DNA from: Eurosta solidaginis
Lineage: Eukaryota > Arthropoda > Insecta > Diptera > Tephritidae
DNA: 64,000 bases
Direction of reading: 5' to 3'
Assembly: GCF_040869045.1 (NCBI RefSeq)
Contig: NC_090323.1
Coordinates: 263,814,392 to 263,878,391 of the forward strand
The translations under genes were made by a program, and so were the position numbers. How positions within the stretch are numbered: position 1 is the first letter of the stretch; every line of letters starts with the position of its first letter. Positions 46,365-57,685 of this stretch are shown here, in pieces. Under the pieces are notes generated by a model, which ran no database searches, had not been told where the DNA came from, and worked only from the letters and a program-made list of their open reading frames with translations.

Positions 46365-46870
46365 ACACAGAAACTTAATGATCTCATTTCACCTGCTAAT
46401 GAAATCGTAAATTTTTTGCTTTCACACAGAAGTAACTGCTCGATTAGTATGAAGGATGAGACAGACAATCATGGCGGAACGATACAAGGTGGGAGCATGG
46501 TGACATACCTACAAACAAAAAAAATTCCAAGTACTTGTAAATTCGATGGACAAATGTCAAAATCGTACTGCGCCGGTAGTTGATGTATCCAATCAAATAA
46601 AAAAGGTTATAATCAGCTGTTCGATGCGGCCACCTTGTATCGTTCCGCCATGCAGACAATGACATTTGCTTTGAAAACTAAGAAACGGAAACGGAAGCGG
46701 AACGCTGCCAACAGAGTTGCATTGTGCTTTTGACTTCATTAGGCATTCGATTAGCTACTAATGAAATAATAATAGATTCGAATTTTGTAGGGAAGATTGA
46801 GCTCAATAAGCGTCTTAATGTAGAAAATTGCCTTTATTATTCAATAAGCCGTCTGTGTGAAATTAGTATT
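46365..46870. mobile_element. Family C element with TTCACACAGA ends, hosting a nested MITE
   Basis: The ends TTTTCACACAGAAACTTAAT (about 46,365) and ATAAGCCGTCTGTGTGAAAT (about 46,851) are imperfect inverted repeats, like 39,353-39,905. A second TTTCACACAGA at about 46,421 suggests an additional nested or duplicated end. The P-like MITE at 46,470-46,652 is inserted in it. Confidence 0.55.
46470..46652. mobile_element. P-element-like MITE, 183 bp, perfect 8-bp TSD
   Basis: A perfect 23-bp inverted repeat is present: CATGGCGGAACGATAC-AAGGTGG at the left (46470) and its exact reverse complement at the right end (46652). CAGACAAT is duplicated exactly on both sides (46462-46469 and 46653-46660). 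P-element ends also begin CATG and carry AAGGTGG at the same offset (positions 17-23), and P elements make 8-bp duplications; hence the P-superfamily assignment. It is non-coding. The identical TSD suggests fairly recent insertion. Confidence 0.85.
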
Positions 46871-48069
46871 ACCATGTTTCAAAAAAAAATTTTTCTTTAA
46901 AAAACCCAAAGTTTGGCGGATTTCTCCATATGTATTTAGGCAGTACATCGTCTACTTTGAGGAGCATGTTTTCATGCAAATTTAGAAACAGCAAAGAGAG
47001 TGCTCACTATTTTTATTTTTACTAAGAGTGTGATGAATATGTATATCCATAAGGGTGGTCCCCTTTTTGAGCATTTTTTATTTTTTTTTTAACTTCCTCT
47101 CCTTTCTCTTTTCTGTTCATTCACTTATTATGCTATGTCACATTATCCTCAGCTACCTTTTCTACTCCATTCCATATCTTTATTTCTCTCAACATATTCT
47201 CATTACTCTATCTTCCTATTGTTTTTCCACGCCTCCTTTTACTTTTCTTTAACTTCATTCCCTCCCTCTTTATTTACAAATGTTTAGAAAATTATACCTA
47301 AATAAGATTTTATCAAACATATTGATTCATTGTCAATTTCACTGAAGATGTATCCCATAGAATGGTCAAGGTAGCAAGCTATCTCTGTACCAAAACGTCA
47401 AGACAGTTGCCGCATTAATACGTTTCTTGCAGAATAGATCGTTCACTGGTCTATTTTCCGGAAAAATATATTTTGTATACCTACACTTTGTCCTTCCCGA
47501 AATTTTATTTTATTACATAATTCAATACGAATTGCATGAAAATTCCAATCTCACTCCTCCTTTCCTCTCCCAATCTCTCCTTCCACTTTCTTTAATTTTC
47601 CTATTTTCTTCACCTTTTTCTCCCATTACATCTTCCTTCTACATTTTTACTATTTTTCTTTCTCGCTTTCCTTCACTCTAACTTTGAATCCCTGTCTAAT
47701 TTTTCCTCTTCTCTCCCTCCACCCTTCACTCTTTCTGTAATCCCCCACCTACATTAACTTCCACGCAAGCGGATAACCGGATTCCAGGTTATCCACCAAA
47801 ATATATATTCGGCCCTACTATTCTGCAGTCCTACAAAAGACTGTGGGTATCTACATTCTTACTGAAACTGAAATATTGAAGTTAACTTGTTTGTAAGTAT
47901 AAATAAGTATTTTGGACTAATTGAGATGTGATCTACCTATTTATGTAAAAAAGCTCAAGCCTGAATTCTTTCTACTCGAATTTGACGCCTACGTAAATCA
48001 CTAGGCTTGGAAAAAAAACAGATACACACATTCTTTATTAGGATGGGAGTATTAATATTGTAAAGCATT
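46871..48069. other. Intergenic DNA with two pyrimidine-rich tracts
   Basis: No gene is seen. About 47,085-47,275 and 47,550-47,745 are strongly T/C-rich on the + strand (CTCCTTTCCTCTCCC-like), the complement of the GA-rich tracts at 6.3 and 34.4 kb. Open frames across them are low-complexity. ATAACCGGATTCCAGGTTAT at about 47,773 is a short imperfect hairpin. Confidence 0.4.
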
Positions 48070-48072
48070 TTA

Positions 48073-48297
48073 AGCTGGAGTCATTGGTGCCGTATGTCGT
48101 ATCGCTGTATCCGTATCCCTAACGTAGTCAGCTGTTTATCGTTACGACGGTAAACCAAAACCCAATTGGTTGGCTACGATACGGTTACGACCTTAGCGGC
48201 ACCAATAATCGATTGCATTGATTCTCATAAGGTTGGTCGAATCAGCTGTTAAAAGGTTACCGATACGGTTACCGATAAAGCACCAATGTCTCCAGCT
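48073..48297 (-). mobile_element. 225-bp MITE (family B), second copy
   Basis: It has the same length and highly similar sequence to 24,916-25,140 but in inverse orientation. TTA flanks both ends (48070-48072, 48298-48300), a 3-bp target duplication. Confidence 0.88.
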
Positions 48298-48300
48298 TTA

Positions 48301-49057
48301 ATGCAGAGCCGGCCACACAAATACTAAAACAATTGAATAAGTGTGTGTAAAAATGGAGTGACAACTCCCCACAGTGTGCTAAAAGAAAATGTGGACTGTG
48401 AAGTTTGAAATTAAAAAGGACTTTGGTTATTTGATTTCAAGCTAATCCTGACTATATTTACTTATATTCGTATAACTAAGAACGCGGAGGTCGAGCTAGT
48501 CAGATAAAATTTTGTGTTTATTCAATGCAAAATTTACTTAAAAAATTCACTTTTTCATTAAGAAATAACTACAAAACAAGGCAAATGTAAAGATAGAAAT
48601 ATATATTTTCAAAACATAAAGTTATTCAATAAAAAAAATGTATGAAAATTAATAAAACTAAGTAGAACATATAAAAATATATTTATATTAAATTGTCAAT
48701 ATTTATTAATAATTAATTAATTATTATTAATTATTAATATTTAAATTGTCAATATTAATATGTATGTTCAAAGGAACTTAATAATACTAATTAAAACGTA
48801 TTAAAAGTCACTTTAACATTGCAGAATATTTTTATTATGTGCGCAAAAAGTAGCATGGACTTTTCCTTTTGCATTCACTGTTGATTTCAGTGAGTGACAA
48901 GCGAAAGCAAACGATCGTGATCACACATCGTTAGTGTCGGTGTGAAAATACGAACTCAAATTGCACAATGTGCAACTTTTGGCCGGCTTTGTTTTAATGT
49001 TTGAAAATTCTTTTTTTTTTACTTCTTATATTTTTAATTAGAAATTGTATTTAAAAC
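48301..49057. other. AT-rich intergenic DNA
   Basis: No gene is seen. About 48,690-48,765 is an AT-rich imperfect palindrome built of ATTAAT units, with TAAATTGTCAATATT present on both sides. Confidence 0.3.
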
Positions 49058-49258
49058 TTATATCACATTTACACAGTCCCTAATGCGTCTTTTGAGTGAA
49101 ATATTACAAATGCGGCGCATTTCCTCATATAAATCGCATTTCCCAAATGACTCATTTGAACGTATTTTATCGCATTCGGCCTTCAAATGCAATCCACACG
49201 TCCGATCCACACGAGCTTTTGACATTTTCTTACTAAAACCAACCCGGCAAGAGCACAA
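49058..49258 (-). CDS. Small Cys-containing ORF, doubtful
   Basis: A 66-codon frame with more balanced codon use than its surroundings and six or more Cys: DRTCGLHLKAECDK, GKCDLYEEMRRIC (C-x9-C spacing) and RDC. I do not recognise a family. It could be an isolated small exon, a pseudogene or chance. There is no promoter or splice support. Confidence 0.2.
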   Translation of the reverse strand: MCSCRVGFSKKMSKARVDRTCGLHLKAECDKIRSNESFGKCDLYEEMRRICNISLKRRIRDCVNVI

Positions 49259-49923
49259 TGGGTAAACGACTAAGATTATGATCTTAGTGCTGTACCAGAG
49301 TTATAAAAAGCAGTTTCCACTAGTTCTTTTTTTTATCTAGCTATAGCTTAATCAATTACGTCAGTGCTTTTTCTTGCCATGGATTGGAGCCCTCGCAGTC
49401 GAGTCTTGCAGGGAAGGTTAAGCGCAATGCGAATGAGGCCAATGTAAACACTTTCAAATGACTTAATTGGAAGTATGCATTTGAGGCCATTGAAAATGTA
49501 ATATTAAGTTTAACACTTCAGGCTAGAGAAATATCGTAGAATGAAATTTAAAAAAAGTACCCAAGAAAGAGGACCACCCTATTATACTTAAAAAATAATA
49601 ATTAGTTGAACGTGAAACTCGAAACGCTAAGGAAAATTGTGAAAAAAGACACTGTACAATAATTTAGCAACGTAGTGTAACTAATAAATAAAATACATTA
49701 AATGCCATTCATGTGTAGTTACATAAATTTTGTAGAATGTAGTGCTAAGCTTAAAAGTTTTTGCTAAATAATTGAATGAATGAATAAAATAATATATTCA
49801 ATTGCTAAGCACGTGTTCGATTTAACGAACACGACAATAAAGTTAGCTAAATGAGAAAAAAATATATTTTAAGAAAATGGTGCGCCTAACATTATGCAAA
49901 CTGTAAAAAGGTTTGAATTATTT
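49259..49923. other. Intergenic DNA, nothing recognised
   Basis: No gene-like frame or bounded repeat was found. Confidence 0.3.
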
Positions 49924-50332
49924 AAAAGGCCAATTAATGGTGACTTATCCATAACCAGATAAAACAGCTGATCGAACGAACCTTGTGTAGGTAAATCAAT
50001 GTAATCGATTAATGGTGCCTTACCATAACGCCTTAACCATAGCATAGCCAACCAACAGGTTTTTGGTTTCTCGCCATATCCATAACCTAAAAATATTTGA
50101 GTTGGAGAATTTATTAACTTTTTGTTGATTTTATTTATTGTCTTGGATACGTTTTGACTAAGAGACTTTTTTTTGTGGTATATGTTTGTAATTTTTTGCG
50201 TTTTATTCATTTTTATGAAATTTTCACGATTTTAGGATAAGGCAACATTAATCGATAACATTGGTGATGGTTATGGATACGGGTATGGTTACGACTATGG
50301 CGTTAGGGTTAAGGAAGTTTAATTGGCCCTTA
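49924..50332 (+). mobile_element. 409-bp MITE (family A), copy 2
   Basis: Same orientation and near-identical layout as 45,906-46,315, with ends AAAAGGCCAATTAATGGTGA and AAGTTTAATTGGCCCTT. The 113-codon frame on the - strand across it is a by-product. Confidence 0.8.
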
Positions 50333-51354
50333 AATAAAAACATGCGTTGCAGCTTTTTGGAATAGAAATGGAAGTTGAACGCAAAAAATGAGCCTGAAAA
50401 GACATACATTTTTCAAAAATGATCTCTAACTTAACAGATATTATTATCGGCTCAGCAAGTCAAGCTTTTGCTGTAGCAATTTCAAACTTCCTGGAACCAT
50501 TCACGGGATCTTATAGAACTGTTTTTTGAATCTCATAAAATCGTGTTTCGATTTCTTTGGACAGGTTTTCCGGCACTTTGCAGCACTTTTTACTTTTATA
50601 AATATAATGCTGCATATTTTTAGGCTCACCTCCTTTGCTTATATTGGATTTGTTAAATAAATGCTAAATAAAAAATCTTGCGTTTGACCAAACGCTCAAA
50701 AAGTTACAAGTGCGTACGAATTAAAGACAGCACAACAGCACATACTGTCTGTTATTGTTATTTGAATAATTTTGTAGGTTTCACTGCATTTTAAAAAAAA
50801 ATATTTAGTTGGAATTATTTATGTATCTACATATATATATTAATTAGAAGTAATATATATTTTTTAGATATTCCAAAGTACATATATAAATTATTTATAA
50901 ATTAAACAATAAAAGTCAAATAATCAAATAATTGCATGAAAATAAAACTTAAAACTTTTTAAATTTAATAAAATACTAAAAAAAACTGTAGGAAAAACGC
51001 GTTTAAACAAATTAATAAACCAACTAGAAACTACGAAAAACATTATCCAAAGCTAAGATTGTTGAGCAGAATTGGTAAATTTTGTTATTTCTCTTAAAAG
51101 TTAAAAAAAATGTTTATAAGAAATAATAATAATAAATTTGGAATTTATTACAATGCTGATGAGCTCTGAATTATTTGGACAAAAAATATTTCACTGGTAA
51201 GTATTTAGATATTTCTTTTTTGTTATAGGCCAAGCACACATTTTAAGCAACATATTTTCTAAGATCAAAAATTATTAGATCCATAAAAGTTGTTCTAATT
51301 AAAATCTTCAACGTACCTCTGATCCCCCGAACTCCAATACAAAAAAAAAAAAAA
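50333..51354. other. AT-rich intergenic DNA, nothing recognised
   Basis: No gene or bounded repeat was found. It ends in a poly(A) run immediately before the REP-B copy. Confidence 0.3.
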
Positions 51355-52452
51355 AACAAGTAAAGGTGTCTAAGTTCGGATGTAACCGAACATTATATAC
51401 TCAGCGTGAGCTCCAATTGTACATTTCATTTCAGATAAATTACTTTTCTACATAACATGGCATCGCCCGTTTAAAAAAAAATGTCTCCACATTTCCTCTT
51501 ACAATAAAACTTGGTAAGTGAAATACCATTGATTCAAAACTATTTTTTGCTAAGTTATAGCTTATTATTCTAGTCTACGACCCTTTTAAACTTGTTTTAT
51601 ATCTAAGTTGCCGTGGTCTTTAACCGATCTCGTCCATTTTGACTAAAAATATTTTCTGCTATAAGGAAAATATGTATACATGATTTCATTACGATCCGTT
51701 AATTTTTGTTCGAGTTATATCTCCCGAAACAGAAAATTATTTGGTCATAAAAGGTGCCACGCCCATTTTTTTTAAATTTGAAGTTTTTCCTATTTATTGT
51801 TATAAATTCACTTGTGAAATGAAACGGCATTGATATAAAGCTCTTTTTTGCAAAGATATAGCTTACTTTATTCGTCCACGACCCTTTCAAAAAACTTTTA
51901 TATAAAAGTGGGAGTAGTCTTTAACCGATCTCGTCCATTTTTTGAAATATTTCCTGCTATAAGGAAAATTTGTGTACCAATTTTATTACGATCCGTTAAT
52001 TTTTCTTCGAGTTATGGCTCCCGAAACATAGAAAATTGCTACGCCCATTTTAAAAAAAAATTTCAAATTTTTATCAAGTCTCAATATCAGTCCACACGTC
52101 AAATTTCAACATTCTAGGTATATTATTTACTTAATAATCAGGTTTTTTGTGTTTTCCAAAATGTTATATATATAAAAAGGGGGCGCGGTTATCATCTGAT
52201 TTCGCTCATTTTCAATACCAATCTATTCTGGGTCCAGATAAGCTCGTGTACCAAATTTGGTGAAGGTATCTCAATATTTACTCAAGTTATCGTGTTAACG
52301 GACAGACGGACATTGCTCAATCAAATTTTTTTTCGATACTGATGATTTTGATATATGGAAGTCTATATCTATCTCGATTCCTATACCTGTACAACCAACC
52401 GTTACCCAATCAAAGTTAATATACTCTTGTGAGCAAAGCACGCTGAGTATAA
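51355..52452 (+). repeat. REP-B dispersed element, full length
   Basis: It starts AACAAGTAAAGGTGTCTAAG with TTCGGATGTAACCGAA and ACTCAGCGTGAGCT. It ends TGTGAGCAAAGCACGCTGAG-TATAA, so the subterminal ends are partly inverted. Modules of CGTCCACGACCC and AAAAGTGGGAGTAG type repeat inside. The 3' part (GTTATCGTGTTAACGGACAG, TTTTGATATATGGAAGTCTA) is shared with REP-A. Non-coding. Confidence 0.82.
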
Positions 52453-52474
52453 AAATATCTTATTGGTATAAAAA

Positions 52475-52690
52475 ATTACAAAAGTTGCACACGCCGTAAC
52501 CAACGGTAGGGCATGTTTCTGAAATTTACTTTCAGCCAGCTTTTCGGCTGCTGAACTCGAGCTCATCTACATTCACACTGGTGTTGAGGCAGATGTCCCT
52601 ATCATCTATCTGTTTGAATGCTCATCTGCACGCTTTATAAATTTCTCTCTAACTTTTGCCCTTTTGTTGCTATTCCTTTTACACAGACTT
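52475..52690 (-). repeat. Second SINE-like family, degenerate copy
   Basis: It resembles 6,655-6,825: GGGCATGTTTCTGAAATTTA, CAGCTTTTCGGCTGCTGAAC and CACACTGGTGTTGAGGCAGA match GGACATGTTTCTGAATTTCA, CTTCTCGGTAGCTGAGTATT and CATACTGGTGTAAAGGCAGA there. Read on the - strand these give tRNA-like box motifs. The SINE nature is inferred. Confidence 0.45.
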
Positions 52691-53264
52691 TAGTATATGT
52701 ATATGTATATGTTCTTTGGCCCAAATTGTGTGGAATATTTTTCGGCGCGTTCAGCAGAACTTGGTCAGAGACATTAGCTGTATAGCACAGCGTCATTAGC
52801 ATCGCTTTTCACCTGAAACAACTGATAAAATTTATTTGAATAATTTTCACTGCTATTTTCGTGTTCGCTGTAAGTGTGGGCCCAGATATTTGTGTTATTA
52901 TTTCGGTAAATGAATTACTTACTTACGTTGCGATTAAACGAGTTTGTCCGTCCAACAAATCGCGTTGGTCAGTTAGCTCCAATTTGAGATTTCTAGGGAT
53001 CTTAGATCGTTTTTTCCCTAGACCTTTCACGGAGTGAGGGCCTTCCTCTCCAACTGGTGTTTAGGTGGATTCTGATAAGAAAACTTTTCGGCCACAGGAT
53101 CTTCATACATTACATAACATTTGGTGTTTTTTTATACACATATACATCTGCTTTTAAATTTTGTATGGACTGCTAAGCGCACAGGCTTATCTGCTTTTGT
53201 AAAATAGGTGTGTGCCTCCAATTAACCACCACTACCGAGCAGTTACTCGTCCCATCCAATAAAA
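52691..53264. other. Intergenic DNA, nothing recognised
   Basis: No gene or bounded repeat was found. Confidence 0.3.
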
Positions 53265-53345
53265 TCAATAATTGCAAGGCGCGATAACGTCCGAAGAGAT
53301 TTTAGGCCGAGCTTCTCTTCCAATTCGCCTCGTGCTCCTTTTAAG
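53265..53345 (-). repeat. SINE-1 tail fragment
   Basis: GCAAGGCGCGATAACGTCCG and GGCCGAGCTTCTCTTCCAAT match the 3' half of the SINE-1 copies at 22.3 and 37.1 kb. The tRNA-like head is missing and the sequence passes directly into a LINE fragment. Confidence 0.75.
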
Positions 53346-53925
53346 AAACGCTCATTACCACTGACAAAGCAATTGGCCAGCCGATTGAATGCTATGCGCC
53401 CCCGATATGGTCGTCAAGCCTAAAGGCTACTCACTGGAAGAAAATGCAGACCTGCCCAAATACCGCTCTTAAAACCGCTACGGGCTGTTTTCTTCTGTCC
53501 CCAGAACACCATCTACATAATGAGGGAGAGAAATGAAATGCTAACCAAACAGTTTCTGTTGAATACCCACAAACCTGGGCATCCCAACAGAGCAAACGCA
53601 GAGGAGGAACGCACTCTACCTAGCGAAACCCGCGTCACTCTAGCTCAACTTCGATCTGGGTACTGTATCAGGTTAAACTCTTACCTATGCAAAATCAACC
53701 CCGACATACAAAATGTATGTCCTGCTTGCAATGTGTCCCAACATTATACCAACCATCTCTTCAATTGTATGGTGGAACCAACGCCTCCAACACCTCTCTC
53801 ATTATGGGCCACCCCTGTTGAAACAGCAAGTTTTCTTGGACTCCCGTTAGAGGACATTGATGACAATTTGTGATCGGTCACACCTATTGGATGGGGCGAA
53901 GCCCTGCTACAACAACAAAAACAAC
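53346..53925 (+). pseudogene. Jockey-like LINE, C-terminal and 3' end fragment
   Basis: The first frame (53,346-53,520) reads AIGQPIECYAPPIWSSSLKA and ATGCFLLSPEHHLHNEGEK. After a frame shift near 53,520 a second frame reads RERNEMLTKQFLLNTHKPGH, RVTLAQLRSGYCIRLNSYL, the Cys/His motif VCPACNVSQHYTNHLFNC and ends LGLPLEDIDDNL-stop at 53,873. A 3' tail of CTACAACAACAAAAACAACA follows. This is the thumb and zinc-knuckle end of a jockey-clade reverse transcriptase; the N-terminal and catalytic parts are gone. Confidence 0.8.
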
Positions 53926-56435
53926 ATGGGAACATATACACGTCCCTTGCTCACCACAACGTTGATTTGACCACTGGATATTTATTTGTGGAACTATGAC
54001 AAAGATACCTCCTGCAATAATATTAAAAAGGTATACCATATGCCCCAATGAACTTAAGAAATCAGTCACTACTACCCACAACGCGAAGTGGTTTAGCAGA
54101 GTTGGGATTTTGATGAGAGAAAAAATCTTCTGAGAAAGCGTATAAAATTTAAATGTAATATTAGTGCAAGGCTAAACTCAATAAGGTAACCACGTGGATA
54201 TTATACACCCAACCAACATTAAAAATAAAATTTTCAAACATTTGAAAAATTCAAAGTTCCCGAACCGGCGGAAATAAATAATTAAATTTTAATTGATTTT
54301 GTCATAAATATCGGCTGTTATATTTTGAACTTTTTTTGTTTTACTGTAGTTACATCTCTTTTGCAAATTTAGGGTGCTCATGCTAAAATTCGATTCGAAA
54401 ATAAAAATTTGATTGTATTTGAAATAGTATTTACGAAAATTAAATCGAATCAGAGCAGAATTAAAATACGAATCGAATTACAGCTTAGCGACCACAGATC
54501 TCGTAATGTTTTATCGGATTTATGTATGTATGTATCATTTGGAAATTGGTCTAGCACATGAGTGTTTATTATTGAGTTACGTTTTTGCATTGGTTTATTA
54601 GTATTGGCTGGGGTACAACATGCATACATACATGATGCGTGTGGGCCTGTGGAAACCGCAGCAGCTCGTTTGGTTGCAATGTTTTCCCTCTTTCGTTTAC
54701 TTTCTTTTTGCTTAAGCCAAGTTTTGCCATCAATCAAAATTGTCAGTAAGTATTGTATGTATGCATGTATGTACTTTATTTGTATATTTTGGGTCGCTTC
54801 TTGTGCCTACTTCTTTTCGCATTTCTTAGTTTATTATATATATACTTCCGATTTTTTTTTATTTTAATTTTATAAATTATTTTAATTTATTCATTTATAA
54901 CTACACAATTTCATTGTAATATACAATAGTTAAAACTAGTTTTTTTTAGTTTTAAAATTCTGTATCTTTTAGTTTTTCTACCCTTTTCAGTTTTCTTTAT
55001 ACATTTTTAGAAAAGAATTTTATATTTGAATTTTTGTTTCAACTGCCTGTATTTATAATTGATTATTTTTGTATTACAAAATAATGAAAATTAACTTAAT
55101 TTACGTACATTTATACACATGTTAGTATGTATGTTTGTATCCTTATGTAATAAAGTACTAAACTATTTTAATATTTTTAGTTGCATTTGTTTTATATTTG
55201 CTTTTAATCAAATGAATAATTTTTTTTTGTTTTATTGGTGTTGATTTTAACTTAGGTGTATGTATCTGTGTGTATATTTGCTATTCTTGGGTATTTCTTT
55301 TTATTAAAAATGTAATAATGCTTTTGCAAATAAGACTACAAATAAGTAGTTTTAATTTTTTTATTAGTATTATCTATTGTTTTTGTTTTCTTCTTTACTG
55401 CTAACAGGAGATTTAACGGTTAAGATTTTCCTTTTTTTTTTGCTTAAAACCTAAAATTTTATTTAATCTGTATTTTGCATCTTTCTTAATCCTAACTTAG
55501 TACTTAGTTATTTATTTTTGCATGTTGCTGTTGTTTTTACTATTAATTTTTGTTGTTAGGCGCGTTATTGTGTTACAACGTTCGGAAGATTACTCTAGCT
55601 CGGCTTGCGGTTCGAGTACGCTTTAGCACAGCATATATGTATGTATGTAGTTGAATTACTTTCAAATTTGGTTCCATCATAGTGCGGCCTCAAGAAACCA
55701 AAACTGAGCATTTTGTCATACTTGATTTTATAAAAAAAAGTTGGTTATAATTGTTTCTTAAGCAAACACAAACAATTCACCTTTTACTAAATAAATCTAG
55801 TCTGAACAAAAGACTGCATTTTTAGGCATGAGCCCCACTATTTCAAACACGTCATACATCGGGCAATGTGTTCTATGACTGTGAATCTTTCGCTTTGTGA
55901 GTTTTCGAACTCTCAGCCTAGTTTTTGTATTCTTCCACTCAGCCAACAACAGTCCAAGTTTAACAACGCTGTGGCCAAATAAGTCTTACAAATTTCTATG
56001 AATAATCTACTTAAAGCTAGTACGCACTTAAATGTTAAACGAGTTGGTTTTGAACCGATCAAATTGAAACTCACGAATCAAATATATGTGTTGTGTGTGG
56101 AATGACGACACAGCAAAGTCACACGAGCATGCAATGTTTGTTTTAGTTTAAGCTTTTCGATTTAACTTTGTGTATTTTGAGTGGATGTACCACATAAACA
56201 TCACTTAGTTTCGAAAAAAAGAATCGCGAAAAACATAATCCAGGCACACCAATTTTTATTTTTTTTTAACTTCTAAACTCCCTACAACTATCCAAAAACA
56301 TTCAAAGGCAAAAGATATTTGGCAAATAACTAAACATTTCTTTAAAAAATTGCAACTCGTTAAAAGACAGAGACTTCCAAATAAAATTGGGTTTAATACA
56401 GCGCTGCCATAATTATTTGAGAATATTTATACATA
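53926..56435. other. AT-rich intergenic DNA, nothing recognised
   Basis: No gene is recognised in this 2.5 kb. Open frames (for example 54,562-54,867, +) are hydrophobic AT-rich noise. Some of it could be 3' UTR of Taf4 if that UTR is very long, but there is no evidence for that. Confidence 0.3.
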
Positions 56436-56577
56436 TGTGACCCGGTCTATGAAAAGGTGGCTTATGACTCAAAAAAAAATTGCGAGAAACAGCTGTTAAC
56501 AGCTGTTTTTTTTTTGCGAGAAACAGCTGTTTTTTTTTTTTTTAGTCATAAGCCACCTTTTCATAGACCGGGTCACA
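56436..56577. mobile_element. Short inverted-repeat element (family T), 142 bp
   Basis: TGTGACCCGGTCTATGAAAA-GGTGGCTTATGACTC at the left and its exact reverse complement at the right. The interior is only CAGCTG-containing spacer and poly(T). Both this element and the one at 57,686 are bordered by (T)ACATA / TATATGTA, so the true ends may lie a few bases further out. Confidence 0.85.
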
Positions 56578-57234
56578 TATATGTATTTTTTTTTTTCGAA
56601 AAGAAGTAAAATTTTATTGTACATTTTCCTCTTGCTATAAACATTTTATTTTTTTATGATTTAAGTTATATCAAAAACTTTTTGAATTTTAAAAAATTTA
56701 TGAAAATGGAGTAAATCGATTTTAAGTGGAATGACTCTTATGACTACCTCTCTTTTGTTTGCGAAAAAATATCTGGAAAACTTACAACTATTTGTTGTTG
56801 TTGTTGCGTTAGCGATAAAAATACTTCAACCTATTTCAATGAACTTTGTGAACATTTTAAGACTATATCGACAATATAGGGACCATTTGGCATCCATATA
56901 CGTAAAAATTCACGTTATCGATTTTAAGAACCTTTGGAGATCAGTTTACTAATGGTGTCGGGAATTTCAAGACTCACAATGTGTAGTTGCATTCAATTTA
57001 TTACCAACGACATGCATTTGTAAATTTTCCGAGCTATGACTTGAACGAAACTTAAACAAATTTCACTTTTTGTCAGTATACGAATACATGTACATATTGA
57101 GCAACTTGTGTTACTTCGTTGTGTCACCTTTGTGTCGTCGCCTTTTTTCTTTATAATGCTGCAAAGCTGCAACAGTAAAGTATTTCAAATATATTTGCCC
57201 AAAACTTTAGTAGCTTTGAAATGGGGTGGTCTAA

Positions 57235-57298
57235 AAAAATAAAATAAAAAAAAAAAAAATAAATTAAATAAAAAAAAAAATAAATAAAAAAAAAATGT
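57235..57298. repeat. Low-complexity (AAAT/A)n tract
   Basis: AAATAAAATAAAAAAAA-type sequence with almost no C or G. Confidence 0.9.
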
Positions 57299-57685
57299 TT
57301 CAAATTTGTAAGAACCCAAAAATTGAAACATACATTGACGCCAGAGTGAAATATCGGTTGTCAGTTCAAAAACACGCTGCCACTGAATTTGTTGGAAGAA
57401 ACCCCTAATTCTGAATTCTGTTAAAATACTCCCGAACTACGATTTTTTTTCATAAATTGTCTATCCTAGCTCAAAAATACTTTGCATATCAATCATCTGC
57501 TATAACTCTCTATCCGTTGCCGAAACATTTGATTTTGAGACAAGTTTCTTCAAAATACTTCACTGTAAGGCATTCATGTTGATGTTATTTATGCAACAAC
57601 AAAGCTGCTAAGCATTGGCTTATAACGATTTGCAAATGCTTCTTCATTTAATACATACAATACATATTTCTTTGCTATATACATA

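Noticed and set aside
54562..54867. 101-codon hydrophobic frame
   Set aside because: AT-rich Phe/Tyr/Ile/Cys composition typical of random frames in this DNA, no homology recognised.
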